From: an uncultured Oligoflexia bacterium
GTDB lineage: Bacteria > Bdellovibrionota > Bacteriovoracia > Bacteriovoracales > Bacteriovoracaceae
Length of the DNA stretch: 64,000 nucleotides
Reading direction: 5' to 3'
Assembly (NCBI GenBank): GCA_913058265.1
Contig: CAJXPQ010000002.1
Span: forward strand, 62,001 to 126,000
Under the pieces are notes generated by a model. The model did no database searches, was not told where the DNA came from, and saw only the letters and a program-made list of their open reading frames with translations. The translations under genes and the position numbers were made by a program. Within the stretch, counting starts at the first letter, position 1; the number at the start of each line of letters is the position of its first letter. This document shows positions 9,016 to 18,005 of the stretch, one piece after another.

Positions 9016-10269
9016 ATGTCTGACTTTAAGTCATTAAATTTATTACCATCAATTCTAACTGAGATTGAGAGGAAGGGTTATATTAACCCTACTACTATCC
9101 AGTCCAAGAGTATTCCTGTGCTACTAAAGGGCAGCGACCTACTTGGTATTGCCCAAACAGGAACAGGAAAAACAGCTTCCTTTTCTTTGCCGATAATCGA
9201 TCGTCTTGGCAGGTTGAGTACAAGACCTGAACCTTTGCAGGTACGTGCACTAATCCTCGCACCCACAAGAGAACTAGCAACTCAGATTCATAAGAATATT
9301 TGCTCTTACTCAAAAGGTCTTAAAATTAACTCTGCAATTATTATTGGCGGGGTAAGAAAAGAAAATCAAATTGAAGAGTTAAAAGATGGGATGGATATTG
9401 TTGTTTCCACTCCAGGAAGGCTAATGGACTTAATGGGTGGTGGGCATATTAGATTCGATGAACTTGAAGTTTTTGTTCTTGATGAAGCTGATATGATGCT
9501 CGACTTCGGTTTCTACGAAGATGTTAAAACAATCTCAAGTAAATTACCTAAAGAGAGACAGACGGCTTTATTTTCTGCAACGATGCCAAGGCAAATAGAA
9601 GAGTTAGCAAAAAAACTATTGAATAATCCTGTAAAGGTTCAATCGGCCCCACAAAGCTCTACCATAAGTAAAATAGAACAATTAGTTTATTTTGTTGAAG
9701 AGAACGATAAATTAGCGCTTCTACAAATGTTGTTAGCTGATGAATCCATTCAACGAGTACTTGTTTTCTGTAAGGCCAAGTACGGTGTTATCAATGTAGT
9801 GGAAGATCTTGCTAAGAATGGTATCTCTCACGGTGAAATACATAGTAATAGAACACAAACTCAAAGAGATGAGGCGATCGCAGAATTTAGCGAAGGGAAA
9901 ATACGAGTTTTAGTTGCTACAGATATTGCTGCAAGAGGGATCGACGTCCTTGATGTGACTCACGTAATTAATTTTAACTTACCAGATGATGCAACCTACT
10001 ATGTTCACAGGATAGGAAGAACTGCTAGGGCCGGTAAAGACGGAGTGGCGATTTCTCTTTGTGGAGAGCGAGACTTGGCGCTACTTAGAAACGTACAAAG
10101 ACAAATTAAAAAAGATATACCAACTATACTAGATCATCCTTTTCATAAAGAATTTCCACCACTAAAAGTGAAGAAGAAAAGAGTCGGTTCAAGTGCTAGT
10201 TTCAGAGAAAGAAAGAGACCTTCTCAAGCAAAGAGGCGTGCTAAGAAAAAATTCTTAGAAAATTTATAA
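9016..10269 (+). CDS. DEAD-box ATP-dependent RNA helicase
   Basis: The 417-residue protein carries the full DEAD-box set: a Q motif (GYINPTTIQSKSIP), motif I AQTGTGKT at 46-53, PTRELA, STPGR, motif II DEAD at 156-159, SAT, and motif VI HRIGRTARAG at 331-340. The C-terminal tail is short, Lys/Arg-rich and disordered, as in RhlE-type helicases that act in ribosome assembly or mRNA turnover. ATG 9016 was chosen because AGGA lies 5 bases upstream; the frame is open to 8977 but without a site. An ABC-F gene follows 24 bases later. Confidence 0.95.
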   Translation: MSDFKSLNLLPSILTEIERKGYINPTTIQSKSIPVLLKGSDLLGIAQTGTGKTASFSLPIIDRLGRLSTRPEPLQVRALILAPTRELATQIHKNICSYSKGLKINSAIIIGGVRKENQIEELKDGMDIVVSTPGRLMDLMGGGHIRFDELEVFVLDEADMMLDFGFYEDVKTISSKLPKERQTALFSATMPRQIEELAKKLLNNPVKVQSAPQSSTISKIEQLVYFVEENDKLALLQMLLADESIQRVLVFCKAKYGVINVVEDLAKNGISHGEIHSNRTQTQRDEAIAEFSEGKIRVLVATDIAARGIDVLDVTHVINFNLPDDATYYVHRIGRTARAGKDGVAISLCGERDLALLRNVQRQIKKDIPTILDHPFHKEFPPLKVKKKRVGSSASFRERKRPSQAKRRAKKKFLENL

Positions 10270-10293
10270 AACAGATAATAAGACGGATGAATA

Positions 10294-11793
10294 GTGATTC
10301 AATTAAATAATATTTCAAAACATTTTGGCGTTCAAGTTCTTTTTGAAGACTTAGACTTAATGATAGGTAAGAGAGAGAGAATTGGCTTCGTAGGTCGTAA
10401 TGGTTCTGGTAAAACGACACTTTTCAAAATTATACTCGATGAAACGACTCCTGACTCTGGTGATGTTGTTATTCCTAAGGGATATAGAATTGGAACACTT
10501 GATCAGCACATTAAGTTTAGCAAACCTACAGTTCTAGAAGAATGTTGCCAAGTTTTGCCTGAAGATGAAGAGTATGATTGGTGGAAAGCAGAGAGAATCT
10601 TATTTGGTCTTGGCTTTTCTGAAGAGGATTTACAAAAAGATCCCTCTAGCTTTTCTGGTGGTTACCAAGTTCGTATAAACTTAACTAAGGCATTGGTTCA
10701 AAATCCTAATCTTCTTCTTTTGGATGAGCCAACAAACTATCTCGATATTGTCTCTCTAAGATGGCTACGAGGCTTTCTTAGGGCCTTTAAAGGGGAAGTG
10801 TTATTAATTACCCATGATAGAGACTTTATGGATTCAGTTGCCACTCATACAATGGGCTTATCACGAAAAAAGCTTAGAAAGTATAAAGGTAACACAAGTA
10901 AGTTCTATGAACAGACGAGTCTTAGCGATGAGATGTATGAACAAACTCGTATGAGTCAAGAAAAGAAGAAAAAAGAACTTCAAGGATTTGTAGATCGTTT
11001 TGGAGCTAAGGCTTCAAAGGCGGCACAGGCGCAGTCCCGTGCCAAACAAATTGAAAAAATGGGAACAATAGAAAAACTTGGCGCTGAGAATACTCTTGGC
11101 TTTCGCTTTCATTATAAAGAATGTCCTGGAAAAGTTATTCTAGAAACAAATGATCTGAGCTTTTCCTATACAGGCAAAGAAGAAGACGATTTATTCAAAA
11201 ACCTTTCAATCAGTATTGGTAGAGATGATCGTATTGGTATTATTGGAAAAAATGGTAAAGGTAAGTCGACTCTTCTTAATGTGATCGGAGGGGAGTTAAC
11301 AGCTAGAACCGGAAAAATAACGTCTCATCCTTCTATCTCTATCGGCCATTTTGGACAAACAAATATAGAAAGATTAAATGAGAATAAGACCATCATGACA
11401 GAGATCTCCGACTGTAACTCTGAGCTAGGAATGTCTCAAGTACGAAATATTTGTGGAACGATGATGTTTGCAGATGACCTTGCAAAGAAAAAAATATCTG
11501 TGCTCTCTGGTGGTGAAAAAAGTCGTGTTATGCTTGGGAAAATATTAGCTCATAAATCAAACATGCTTTTACTTGATGAGCCAACTAACCATCTCGATAT
11601 GGAATCAATTGAAACTCTAAGTGATGAGATTGTTCGTTTTCCTGGAGCCGTCATTCTTGTTACTCACTCTGAGTTACTCCTAAGGGCCGCAGTTAATAAA
11701 TTAATTATATTTCACCAAGGTAAGGCCGATTTCTTCGATGGAACCTATGATGAATTTCTTGAGAAAATTGGCTGGGAAAGTGAAGAAAATTAA
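10294..11793 (+). CDS. ABC-F family ATPase (ribosome-associated type)
   Basis: Two nucleotide-binding domains lie in one chain of 499 residues with no membrane segments. Walker A motifs are GRNGSGKT at 34-41 and GKNGKGKS at 318-325. The signature and Walker B pairs are FSGGYQVRINL with LLLLDEPTNYLD, and LSGGEKSRVML with LLLDEPTNHLD. The charged linker between the domains carries the ABC-F extension. ABC-F proteins act on the ribosomal E site. There is no long C-terminal coiled coil, so it is not a full Uup type. The start is GTG; an ATG a few bases earlier is out of frame. Confidence 0.93.
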   Translation: MIQLNNISKHFGVQVLFEDLDLMIGKRERIGFVGRNGSGKTTLFKIILDETTPDSGDVVIPKGYRIGTLDQHIKFSKPTVLEECCQVLPEDEEYDWWKAERILFGLGFSEEDLQKDPSSFSGGYQVRINLTKALVQNPNLLLLDEPTNYLDIVSLRWLRGFLRAFKGEVLLITHDRDFMDSVATHTMGLSRKKLRKYKGNTSKFYEQTSLSDEMYEQTRMSQEKKKKELQGFVDRFGAKASKAAQAQSRAKQIEKMGTIEKLGAENTLGFRFHYKECPGKVILETNDLSFSYTGKEEDDLFKNLSISIGRDDRIGIIGKNGKGKSTLLNVIGGELTARTGKITSHPSISIGHFGQTNIERLNENKTIMTEISDCNSELGMSQVRNICGTMMFADDLAKKKISVLSGGEKSRVMLGKILAHKSNMLLLDEPTNHLDMESIETLSDEIVRFPGAVILVTHSELLLRAAVNKLIIFHQGKADFFDGTYDEFLEKIGWESEEN

Positions 11794-12589
11794 TCTGCAG
11801 CAATAAGCCTTAATTATACGAGGTATCCGACAGTCTTACTCGGGTAGAGGGTGACATGACTCAATTGTTCATGCATTTGAAATTACTTTTGAAAATGAAG
11901 GGTTTCAAAGAACATGAAAAACCTTAAAACACGAAAAAGAGTACACCCTTATACCTTATAAAGGATGAGACACTTAAGAAGGTCATCCTTAAAAATGAAT
12001 ACAATAAAGACTAAAGCCTACTCGTAGAAATTAGACAATAAAACCCACAAAGTAACTCTCATTACTTAATTTAAAAAACAATTATTTGGCGCTGTATAAC
12101 TATCACATTTTTATGTTAAGACTAATTTTGTAGACCGTGAAAATAGAGTACGCATAATCTTGATGAGAATACTGACGAGAACCGGGGCCCACACTGAGCG
12201 GATGGAATCACCTGTATGACAACGGTTACTGGAGTTGAAAACGAAGGCCAGAAGACTCCAGCGGAAGGCTACAAACGACGATTTGAGAACGTCACGATAG
12301 ATTACTCGGTTAAAATTCAGTGGTCGCTACTCGAAACAGAGATGGGCGGCTAGCAGGTAATTGCTTTCTTATTTGGCAATGAGTATTGAATGGATACGAG
12401 TAGAGCTTTAGTCCCTTTAGAAAGTAATAATATCTCAGGCCAGGATCAGGTTGTTAATCCTTATTTTGCCCACTTTTTGGTGCAACTGTAAATTACTTAA
12501 GTTCCCGATATGTTAGGTCGATTAGGTTTATTAATAACCAACGTTTATAGTATTTAAAAAGCAGTTGCATTATGAATAGGGAGATATTG
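11794..12589. other. 0.8 kb interval with no recognisable gene
   Basis: No frame exceeds about 70 codons, and none shows a start with a ribosome binding site and a protein-like product. Two things stand out. An 8-bp hairpin (AAGGATGA with TCATCCTT) lies at 11962-11990. A patch at about 12165-12360 has clearly higher G+C than its surroundings and contains a CTGGAGT/ACTCCAG stem at 12229-12261. Translations of this patch are broken by stops in all three + frames. It could be a decayed gene or mobile element, or a structured RNA. I found no RNase P, tmRNA, 6S or SRP signatures. Confidence 0.5.
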
Positions 12590-12952
12590 ATGTGTTTAAA
12601 GTTTATTGTTTTTGCCTTAGTTTTTTTATCGTCTACATCTTTTGCTGAATCAAATATTGTAGATTTGTGTGAAAAAGATGAATACGCCCATGCCTATAAA
12701 AACCTCATTAAAGAATATATAAATGAAAGAAACACACTACTCGACGCCTTAAAGAAGCATAATTGTTTCCCAGATAGAGAGAATAAAAACTGCGCACACT
12801 CAGAAATAATTGCACCGACCGTATTTTTTCAAAAGAGGTATAAAAATATAAGAATGAAATATCAAATAGTAAATACTGAGTTCGGTGTTTGCTACCCATC
12901 ATTAGTTGGCATTGAAGATAGCCCCTTTAATAAACCTTTTCTAGCAAAATAA
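12590..12952 (+). CDS. Small secreted Cys-containing protein
   Basis: The ATG at 12590 was chosen because AGGGAG lies 6 bases upstream and it opens a good signal peptide (MCLKFIVFALVFLSSTSFAE). An ATG 18 bases earlier has no site. The mature part is about 100 residues and charged, with four Cys that could form two disulfides. It is unrecognised. Sixteen bases separate it from the large secreted Cys-rich protein, so the two probably form one operon and may work together at the cell surface. Confidence 0.7.
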   Translation: MCLKFIVFALVFLSSTSFAESNIVDLCEKDEYAHAYKNLIKEYINERNTLLDALKKHNCFPDRENKNCAHSEIIAPTVFFQKRYKNIRMKYQIVNTEFGVCYPSLVGIEDSPFNKPFLAK

Positions 12953-12968
12953 AAATGAAGGAAATATT

Positions 12969-15053
12969 ATGAAAAATTTTATGAAATTATTAATGTTACT
13001 AACTCTTTCTTTAAGTGTTAATGCATCTACATGGAGACTAGCAAACGACGTCAGCTGGCATAATAATGTTAACCGTTTTGGCTATGCTTGTCATGAGGTT
13101 TATAAGTTAGTAAGGATTTGTGCTGAGGAAGGTTTAGTTCCAACGAGTTGTCGACGAGATCCCAATGGTAGCCCTTTAGGCGATATTAAAACAGAATACA
13201 AATGTGGTGCTGAATCTGCTTCTGTTCAAAATATTGCAGCAAGATCAGAGTGTTCTTCTTATTATCAAAACGCTGTTAGTCCCTGTAGCATCTCAAGAGA
13301 GCAGTGGGAATCATCAGCCAGAAATTGTCTACCCCGAAGTGCAGCTGAATATAGAGCAGAGCATTGTCCTAATGGTTGTATAAATAATGCAACAGGATTA
13401 CCTATAAACAGTGGTCCACCGATGCAGTTACACTGGAACTCATGGACAAAATATGAACAAGAAACTTGGCGATCTTGTGTTGCAACAATACAGAATACAG
13501 AGAATTTCAATAGAGCGATCTTTAAGATTAGGAACAATCTAGATCCAGAGAATCGAGATCATCCTGATGGAAATAAAATCATCGTTGATGTTAAAACTAA
13601 ACGTTTTATTAAAAGAGAACTAACTGACTTAAACGGAGTTAAAAATACTCACTGGGTAATAGGTCATGAAAATGATGAAATGAAATTTGGACTTTCTGGA
13701 ATTAGAGGCCATAGAGCAAGCTATTGTTTTTATCGAGAGGGTGGTGTTTGTAGTTATTCTGAATTTCATCGAATTGGATATTCACGAGTTTGGGATAAGA
13801 CTATAACTACAACAGAGCCTTCGGATCGTTTTGATCAGCGCGGAAGAATAAGCACTGCTAGACTTACTACTGGAAAATATATATTTAAGGCAAGAAATGA
13901 TAGTACAGGTAGAGTTACGACAAAAAGTATTTACCTTATACATAGAGACGAAGTCATAGGCTCAGGCTGTACTCCTGTACTTGGAAGTTGGGAAGCTTAT
14001 AATGGACCTGAGTTTTCACCTCGTTTACCTAGTGGGGATAACCCACCAGCTTTTTATCAAAATAGTTGTGATTGTAAAGATAAAGCTGAAAGAGATACAT
14101 CAGGTCAAATGTGGCAGTGTAAAGGAGAGTCGATCAGTACAGATTCCGGTTCTGGCGAACCTCACTGTATGTACGTAGACGATGTAAATGGTGATTATAG
14201 AAACAGAGTAAGAAAATATTTAAGCAAAGGTGAATCTACCAGTAGAAAGATTCAGTTAAGTAGGGAAAACAATGTGATTATTCAATGTTCTAAACAGGAT
14301 GGATCAACTGGAGATAAAATAATTGCAGAATGGATGGAACACCAAATCACTTGTGAGGATTCAGGAGCGATAAAGCAAGTTGGATTACCTTTAGGCAGCG
14401 GGAGTAACATCATTGTTGATGAGTGTGGAGACTCAGCAGTAGAGCCATTAGAGGCTATTAATCAAAAACTTTGTACCTACTATCACTATCCTAATGGTCA
14501 AAGGGAATATGAAACAAAAAGTCTAGCAGCTGGAAGGACAACAACCCGTCATCTTAATAGTCGCTCTAGTGGGAGTTATACTAGTCAAACAATTATGTGT
14601 AGTGATGATGGTGATACTGATGGAGTTGGATCTGGTCTTAGTGAGGTCAGTAAAGAGACTATTTCAACAACCCGTCAGTCAAGTACTAGTGAAAGCGGAG
14701 GTTGTACAGTTAGAGAAGGAACTTTTTGTCCTGATAACGGAAGAGAAACAGAATTTTATCAATCAAGCTGTGGTACCGCACCTGCGGGTAACTGGGTAGC
14801 ACAGAGAAATAATATGTATCATCGCTACACAGGTAATACATGTGGTGCGGGACCAGCACCTGCTAGTTCGACTGGAGCGACAAGTTGCCAAGAGAAAAGA
14901 GGTACTTTTTGTCCGGCCAATGGTAGGAAGACTGAGTGGCTAAAGCCATGCAGTGGAACTCCTAGTGGTACAGGTTGGGTAACTCAACCAAGAGGTGTTT
15001 TTCACAGGTATACTGGAAGTACATGTAGTGGAGCCAGTACAAATGGAGGCTGA
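12969..15053 (+). CDS. Large secreted Cys-rich protein with two C-terminal repeats
   Basis: The product has 694 residues with a signal peptide (MKNFMKLLMLLTLSLSVNAS). More than 30 Cys are spread along the mature chain, which implies a disulfide-bonded extracellular protein. The C-terminus holds two copies of a module of about 50 residues with the pattern C-x-x-R-x-G-T-F-C-P-x-N-G-R-x-T-E, ending in (Y/F)HRYTGxTC, at about residues 577-628 and 637-690. A Ser/Thr/Gly-rich linker precedes them. Repeated Cys-rich tails of this kind are typical of surface or adhesive proteins, but I recognise no named family. It follows the small secreted protein in an apparent operon. Confidence 0.8.
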   Translation: MKNFMKLLMLLTLSLSVNASTWRLANDVSWHNNVNRFGYACHEVYKLVRICAEEGLVPTSCRRDPNGSPLGDIKTEYKCGAESASVQNIAARSECSSYYQNAVSPCSISREQWESSARNCLPRSAAEYRAEHCPNGCINNATGLPINSGPPMQLHWNSWTKYEQETWRSCVATIQNTENFNRAIFKIRNNLDPENRDHPDGNKIIVDVKTKRFIKRELTDLNGVKNTHWVIGHENDEMKFGLSGIRGHRASYCFYREGGVCSYSEFHRIGYSRVWDKTITTTEPSDRFDQRGRISTARLTTGKYIFKARNDSTGRVTTKSIYLIHRDEVIGSGCTPVLGSWEAYNGPEFSPRLPSGDNPPAFYQNSCDCKDKAERDTSGQMWQCKGESISTDSGSGEPHCMYVDDVNGDYRNRVRKYLSKGESTSRKIQLSRENNVIIQCSKQDGSTGDKIIAEWMEHQITCEDSGAIKQVGLPLGSGSNIIVDECGDSAVEPLEAINQKLCTYYHYPNGQREYETKSLAAGRTTTRHLNSRSSGSYTSQTIMCSDDGDTDGVGSGLSEVSKETISTTRQSSTSESGGCTVREGTFCPDNGRETEFYQSSCGTAPAGNWVAQRNNMYHRYTGNTCGAGPAPASSTGATSCQEKRGTFCPANGRKTEWLKPCSGTPSGTGWVTQPRGVFHRYTGSTCSGASTNGG
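14698..15042 (+). repeat. Two tandem Cys-rich modules inside a secreted protein
   Basis: The encoded copies share the spaced signature GTFCP-NGR-TE, a W-V core and HRYTG-TC. They differ in spacing by a few residues and are diverged at the DNA level, so this is an old internal duplication. Confidence 0.8.
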
Positions 15054-15122
15054 ACCGATGACAAAAGTACTACTTTTAGAGGTCGTTGATAGTGCTAACA
15101 AAAGAAAATAGATAATAAAGAC

Positions 15123-15165
15123 ATACTCTACAAGACTGATAATTAGAACTAGTCTTGTAGAGTAT
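15123..15165. repeat. 15-bp perfect inverted repeat (hairpin)
   Basis: ATACTCTACAAGACT and AGTCTTGTAGAGTAT enclose a 13-base loop, 70 bases after the stop of the Cys-rich protein gene. A T-rich stretch (TTATCTTTTATTC) follows 11 bases later. It may end transcription of that operon, or be a folded remnant of a small mobile element. Confidence 0.7.
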
Positions 15166-15263
15166 CTAGCATCAGTTATCTTTTATTCTGATCTTTATAT
15201 AAAAAAGTTAAAAAATCTTAGATACAAAAGCTTTCTATCCATGTTTTAGAGTGAGCCATATTT

Positions 15264-15616
15264 ATGAAATTCGTTTTATTTATTTCCGTTTTAATTACTA
15301 ATAATACTTTTGCGCAAATGAAGCCAAGCGACACTCTAGATTGCTTGGGGCGAATGGATTTACACTGTAACAAGAAACTTTAATTAAGAAAGTGTTTGTA
15401 ACCCCCTTTTCGAGTAGACACTTTTTCTAACGATAGGAGAAGTGGTACGCTCAAGGTTCTGAATATCGAACTTTCTTCCTTCAAAATCCACGTTTTAATG
15501 TTAATGAAATTAGAGAGTTATTAGCTTCCTAGCTTGAAGAATTACCGCAAAATGTGTTCTGCCACGCTGGCGGCAGAAAGTGTGGAACTGGAAGATTGGG
15601 ATTTACTCCAACATGA
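15264..15616 (+). pseudogene. Broken gene for a small secreted protein
   Basis: ATG 15264 opens a clean signal peptide (MKFVLFISVLITNNTFA) but the frame stops at TAA 15381. A different frame from 15437 to 15616 then reads as protein (EKWYAQGSEYRTFFLQNP, then NVFCHAGGRKCGTGRLG), interrupted by one in-frame TAG where CAG would fit. At least one frameshift and two stops therefore separate a secretion signal from a conserved-looking, Cys-containing C-terminal part. The signal peptide resembles that of the intact gene at 15648, but the downstream parts are not similar. Confidence 0.6.
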
Positions 15617-15647
15617 CATCACATCTAAAATTTGATATTATTTCACT

Positions 15648-16115
15648 ATGAAATATTTATTGCTTACATTTTCGATATTAATAGCCAGCAATACTTTTGC
15701 TTCTCCTTATATTGGGATGACTCGAAAACGTTTAAATGAAGTATTAAAAAGTAAGCCAGTCTCAAGTGGTTTGTTTGAAAAAAGTTTTGTTATACAAATA
15801 CGTATTATCAAAAGTAAGAACAAAGTTTTTTTAGTTAGTCTAAGTGATAATGCTACTGTCGTTGACTTTTTAGATGTTGATTTAAAACCAGATGAGAGGT
15901 TCTCCGATGGAGCATCTTTCAGATGTCACAATAATGGAAAATATGTAGTCGGGTTAATTCAAGACAAGCTTGCTAAAGAAAAAGGGTACTTTCCTGCTCA
16001 TAACGCATGGTCTATTAATAAAGTAGCTAAAAAATTTGAAACTGTTAAAGATATTTCTTCAGTAAAATGTGACTGGTTTCAAAATGGTGATGAGCCATTC
16101 CCAATAGAGAAATAA
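15648..16115 (+). CDS. Small secreted protein
   Basis: The product has 155 residues with a signal peptide (MKYLLLTFSILIASNTFA). The mature part begins SPYIGMTRKRLNEVLKS, a layout common in small periplasmic beta proteins where a G-M-(T/S) turn is followed by a helix. Two Cys near residues 102 and 146 could pair. No family is recognised. It stands alone after the broken secreted-protein gene. No strong ribosome binding site is visible, but the signal peptide supports the ATG. Confidence 0.65.
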   Translation: MKYLLLTFSILIASNTFASPYIGMTRKRLNEVLKSKPVSSGLFEKSFVIQIRIIKSKNKVFLVSLSDNATVVDFLDVDLKPDERFSDGASFRCHNNGKYVVGLIQDKLAKEKGYFPAHNAWSINKVAKKFETVKDISSVKCDWFQNGDEPFPIEK

Positions 16116-16245
16116 TCATCTTATTAAACTACTTTAAACCAACTGAAATATTTGGCATTCTTTCATAATGAGTTCGATTGCGTCCCCTAGACTATCTAAA
16201 TTTCCCAATCTCATCGAACCTAAAATCTCATGTAACTTACTAGAA

Positions 16246-16272
16246 ATAAAAAAGCCTTTCCGAAGAAAGGCT
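16246..16272 (-). terminator. Intrinsic terminator of the tRNA operon
   Basis: Read on the minus strand, AGCCTTTC and GAAAGGCT enclose a stable TTCG tetraloop, followed by TTTTTTA. It lies 16 bases past the tRNA-Glu CCA end. Confidence 0.93.
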
Positions 16273-16287
16273 CTTTTAATATAAAAA

Positions 16288-16365
16288 TGGTACTCCCAAG
16301 GGGATTCGAACCCCTGTTGCCGCCGTGAAAAGGCGGTGTCCTAGGCCAGGCTAGACGATGGGAGC
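16288..16365 (-). tRNA. tRNA-Glu (anticodon UUC)
   Basis: On the minus strand the acceptor stem GCTCCCA pairs with TGGGAGT, followed by A and an encoded CCA. The anticodon arm is CCGCC-TTTTCAC-GGCGG, giving anticodon TTC, and the T arm is CAGGGG-TTCGAAT-CCCCTT. The D loop is slightly longer than usual for tRNA-Glu. It is the second gene of a two-tRNA transcript. Confidence 0.95.
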
Positions 16366-16397
16366 ATATCTGGACTTACTTAGGACTTTAAAGAAAA

Positions 16398-16474
16398 TGG
16401 TGATTCCGCTGTGACTCGAACACAGGACCCTCTCCTTAAAAGGGAGATGCTCTAACCAACTGAGCTACGGAACC
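16398..16474 (-). tRNA. tRNA-Lys (anticodon UUU)
   Basis: On the minus strand the acceptor stem GGTTCCG pairs with CGGAATC, followed by A and CCA. The anticodon arm is TCTCC-CTTTTAA-GGAGA, giving anticodon TTT, and the T loop is TTCGAGT. It is the promoter-proximal tRNA of the pair. Its A37 is the known substrate site for the MtaB enzyme encoded divergently next to it. Confidence 0.95.
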
Positions 16475-16497
16475 AATTTCTTAAAATCGTGAAATCT

Positions 16498-16526
16498 AAT
16501 TTAATTCTTACGACTAATTCTGTCAA
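16498..16526 (-). promoter_or_regulatory. Sigma-70 promoter of the tRNA-Lys/Glu operon
   Basis: On the minus strand a consensus TTGACA is followed by a 17-base spacer and TAAATT (4 of 6 matches). The predicted transcript begins about 17 bases before mature tRNA-Lys. Confidence 0.75.
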
Positions 16527-16661
16527 TAATAAACTCTGAATATAATCAGGTTTTTTTATTCAAATGTAATTCTTTCAGTAAACAAAAATTACATAGAGGG
16601 ATAGCTTGTCATAAAACTTCTAATCAACTAGTTTAAGCCGACTAAAATTTTGAGGAAAATC

Positions 16662-17933
16662 ATGAGTAAAACAGTAGCTTTTCATACATTAGGATGTCGC
16701 TTAAACATGTCTGAGACGGGGCAAATAGCCCAAGGCTTTGTAGACAGGGGCTATAAGGTTGTCTCTTTTGGAGAGACAGCGGATGTCACTTTTTTAAATA
16801 CTTGTACTGTTACGGATGGGGCAGATTCTAGTTGTCGTAACCTGATCAGAAAGTCTTACAAAACAAGTCCCGAGGGCAAAGTTGTTGTTGCAGGTTGTTA
16901 TGCTCAGATGGAAGCTGAAAATATCAAGCGAATGCAAGGTGTTGACCTTATTTTGGGGACAAATGAGAAATATAAGGTTTTTGAATACCTAGACGAAGAT
17001 GAAGATATTCAAGTCAAAATAGATAAATCTACAGAGTTTTGGGGAGCCGCCACTACTGAGGCAGATTCTCACACCAGAGCTTTCTTAAAGATTCAAGACG
17101 GCTGTAACTATATATGTTCATTTTGTATCATTCCTTTTGCAAGAGGAAGATCTAGAACAATCACTGTTGCCAATGCAAAAATTGAAGCTGAAAAGCTCGT
17201 TCAAAATGGATTTAAAGAAATCGTTTTGACGGGAGTGAATATTGGAGAGTATGAAAGCACATCAGGTGAGAGGTTAGTTGATCTAGTTAAAGCTATTGCT
17301 GATGTTGATGGACTTAAGAGATTACGATTATCTTCAGTTGAGCCCAATACTATAACGAGGGAACTGTTGGAGACCTTGAAAGAGACTGGGATTTATCAGG
17401 ATCATTTTCATATACCGATGCAATCAGGCTGTGATGAGACATTAAAGTCTATGCGTAGAAAATATGATGTAGATTTTTATAAAAAGACTATTGCTATGGT
17501 TCGCGAGTATTTTCCAAATACTTCAATTGGAGCAGATATTATTATTGGCTACCCTGGAGAGACAGATCAGCAGTTTATGCAAACCTTCAATCTTCTTCGT
17601 GAGCTGCCAATAACTCATTTTCATGTATTTCCTTATTCTAAGAGAAAGAATACTACTGCGGCGAAGATGGATAATCATATTCAAGGTAGTTTAAAGAAAG
17701 AGCGCGTGAGAACGATTATAAGCCTAGGCGAAGAAAAGCTTATAGAAGCCTCAAAACAGTCTGTGGGATCGATTACTGAGGTGCTATTTGAGCGTGAAAA
17801 GGATGGCTTTTATCATGGACATACAAGTAATTACTTGAAGGTCAGGGTCAAATCAGATCAAAACTTAAAGAACGAAATTCGTACTGTGAGAGTGGCCGAA
17901 TATACAGGTACTTATCTAGTTGGAGAGCTGTAA
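16662..17933 (+). CDS. mtaB: tRNA (N6-threonylcarbamoyladenosine(37)-C2)-methylthiotransferase
   Basis: This radical-SAM methylthiotransferase converts t6A37 to ms2t6A37 in ANN-decoding tRNAs. An N-terminal UPF0004 domain has its cluster Cys in GCRLN (Cys12), the CTVT segment and GCYAQ. The radical-SAM triad is C148-x3-C152-x2-C155. A C-terminal TRAM-like region ends the 423-residue chain. The motif set and length fit MtaB/YqeV rather than MiaB or RimO. ATG 16662 has a GAGGAA site 4 bases upstream; the in-frame TTG at 16650 lacks one. It lies divergently beside tRNA-Lys(UUU), a substrate of the enzyme. Confidence 0.93.
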   Translation: MSKTVAFHTLGCRLNMSETGQIAQGFVDRGYKVVSFGETADVTFLNTCTVTDGADSSCRNLIRKSYKTSPEGKVVVAGCYAQMEAENIKRMQGVDLILGTNEKYKVFEYLDEDEDIQVKIDKSTEFWGAATTEADSHTRAFLKIQDGCNYICSFCIIPFARGRSRTITVANAKIEAEKLVQNGFKEIVLTGVNIGEYESTSGERLVDLVKAIADVDGLKRLRLSSVEPNTITRELLETLKETGIYQDHFHIPMQSGCDETLKSMRRKYDVDFYKKTIAMVREYFPNTSIGADIIIGYPGETDQQFMQTFNLLRELPITHFHVFPYSKRKNTTAAKMDNHIQGSLKKERVRTIISLGEEKLIEASKQSVGSITEVLFEREKDGFYHGHTSNYLKVRVKSDQNLKNEIRTVRVAEYTGTYLVGEL

Positions 17934-18005
17934 TCTAAGTAAGGTTCATTTTGTAAATACTTCAAGTTGCTAGCAGATTTTTCTAGAAGTGCTATAAGTC
18001 TCCTC

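Noticed and set aside
11794-12589. Possible RNase P RNA, tmRNA, 6S or SRP RNA
   Set aside because: None of the conserved core strings or the tmRNA tag frame could be found on either strand.
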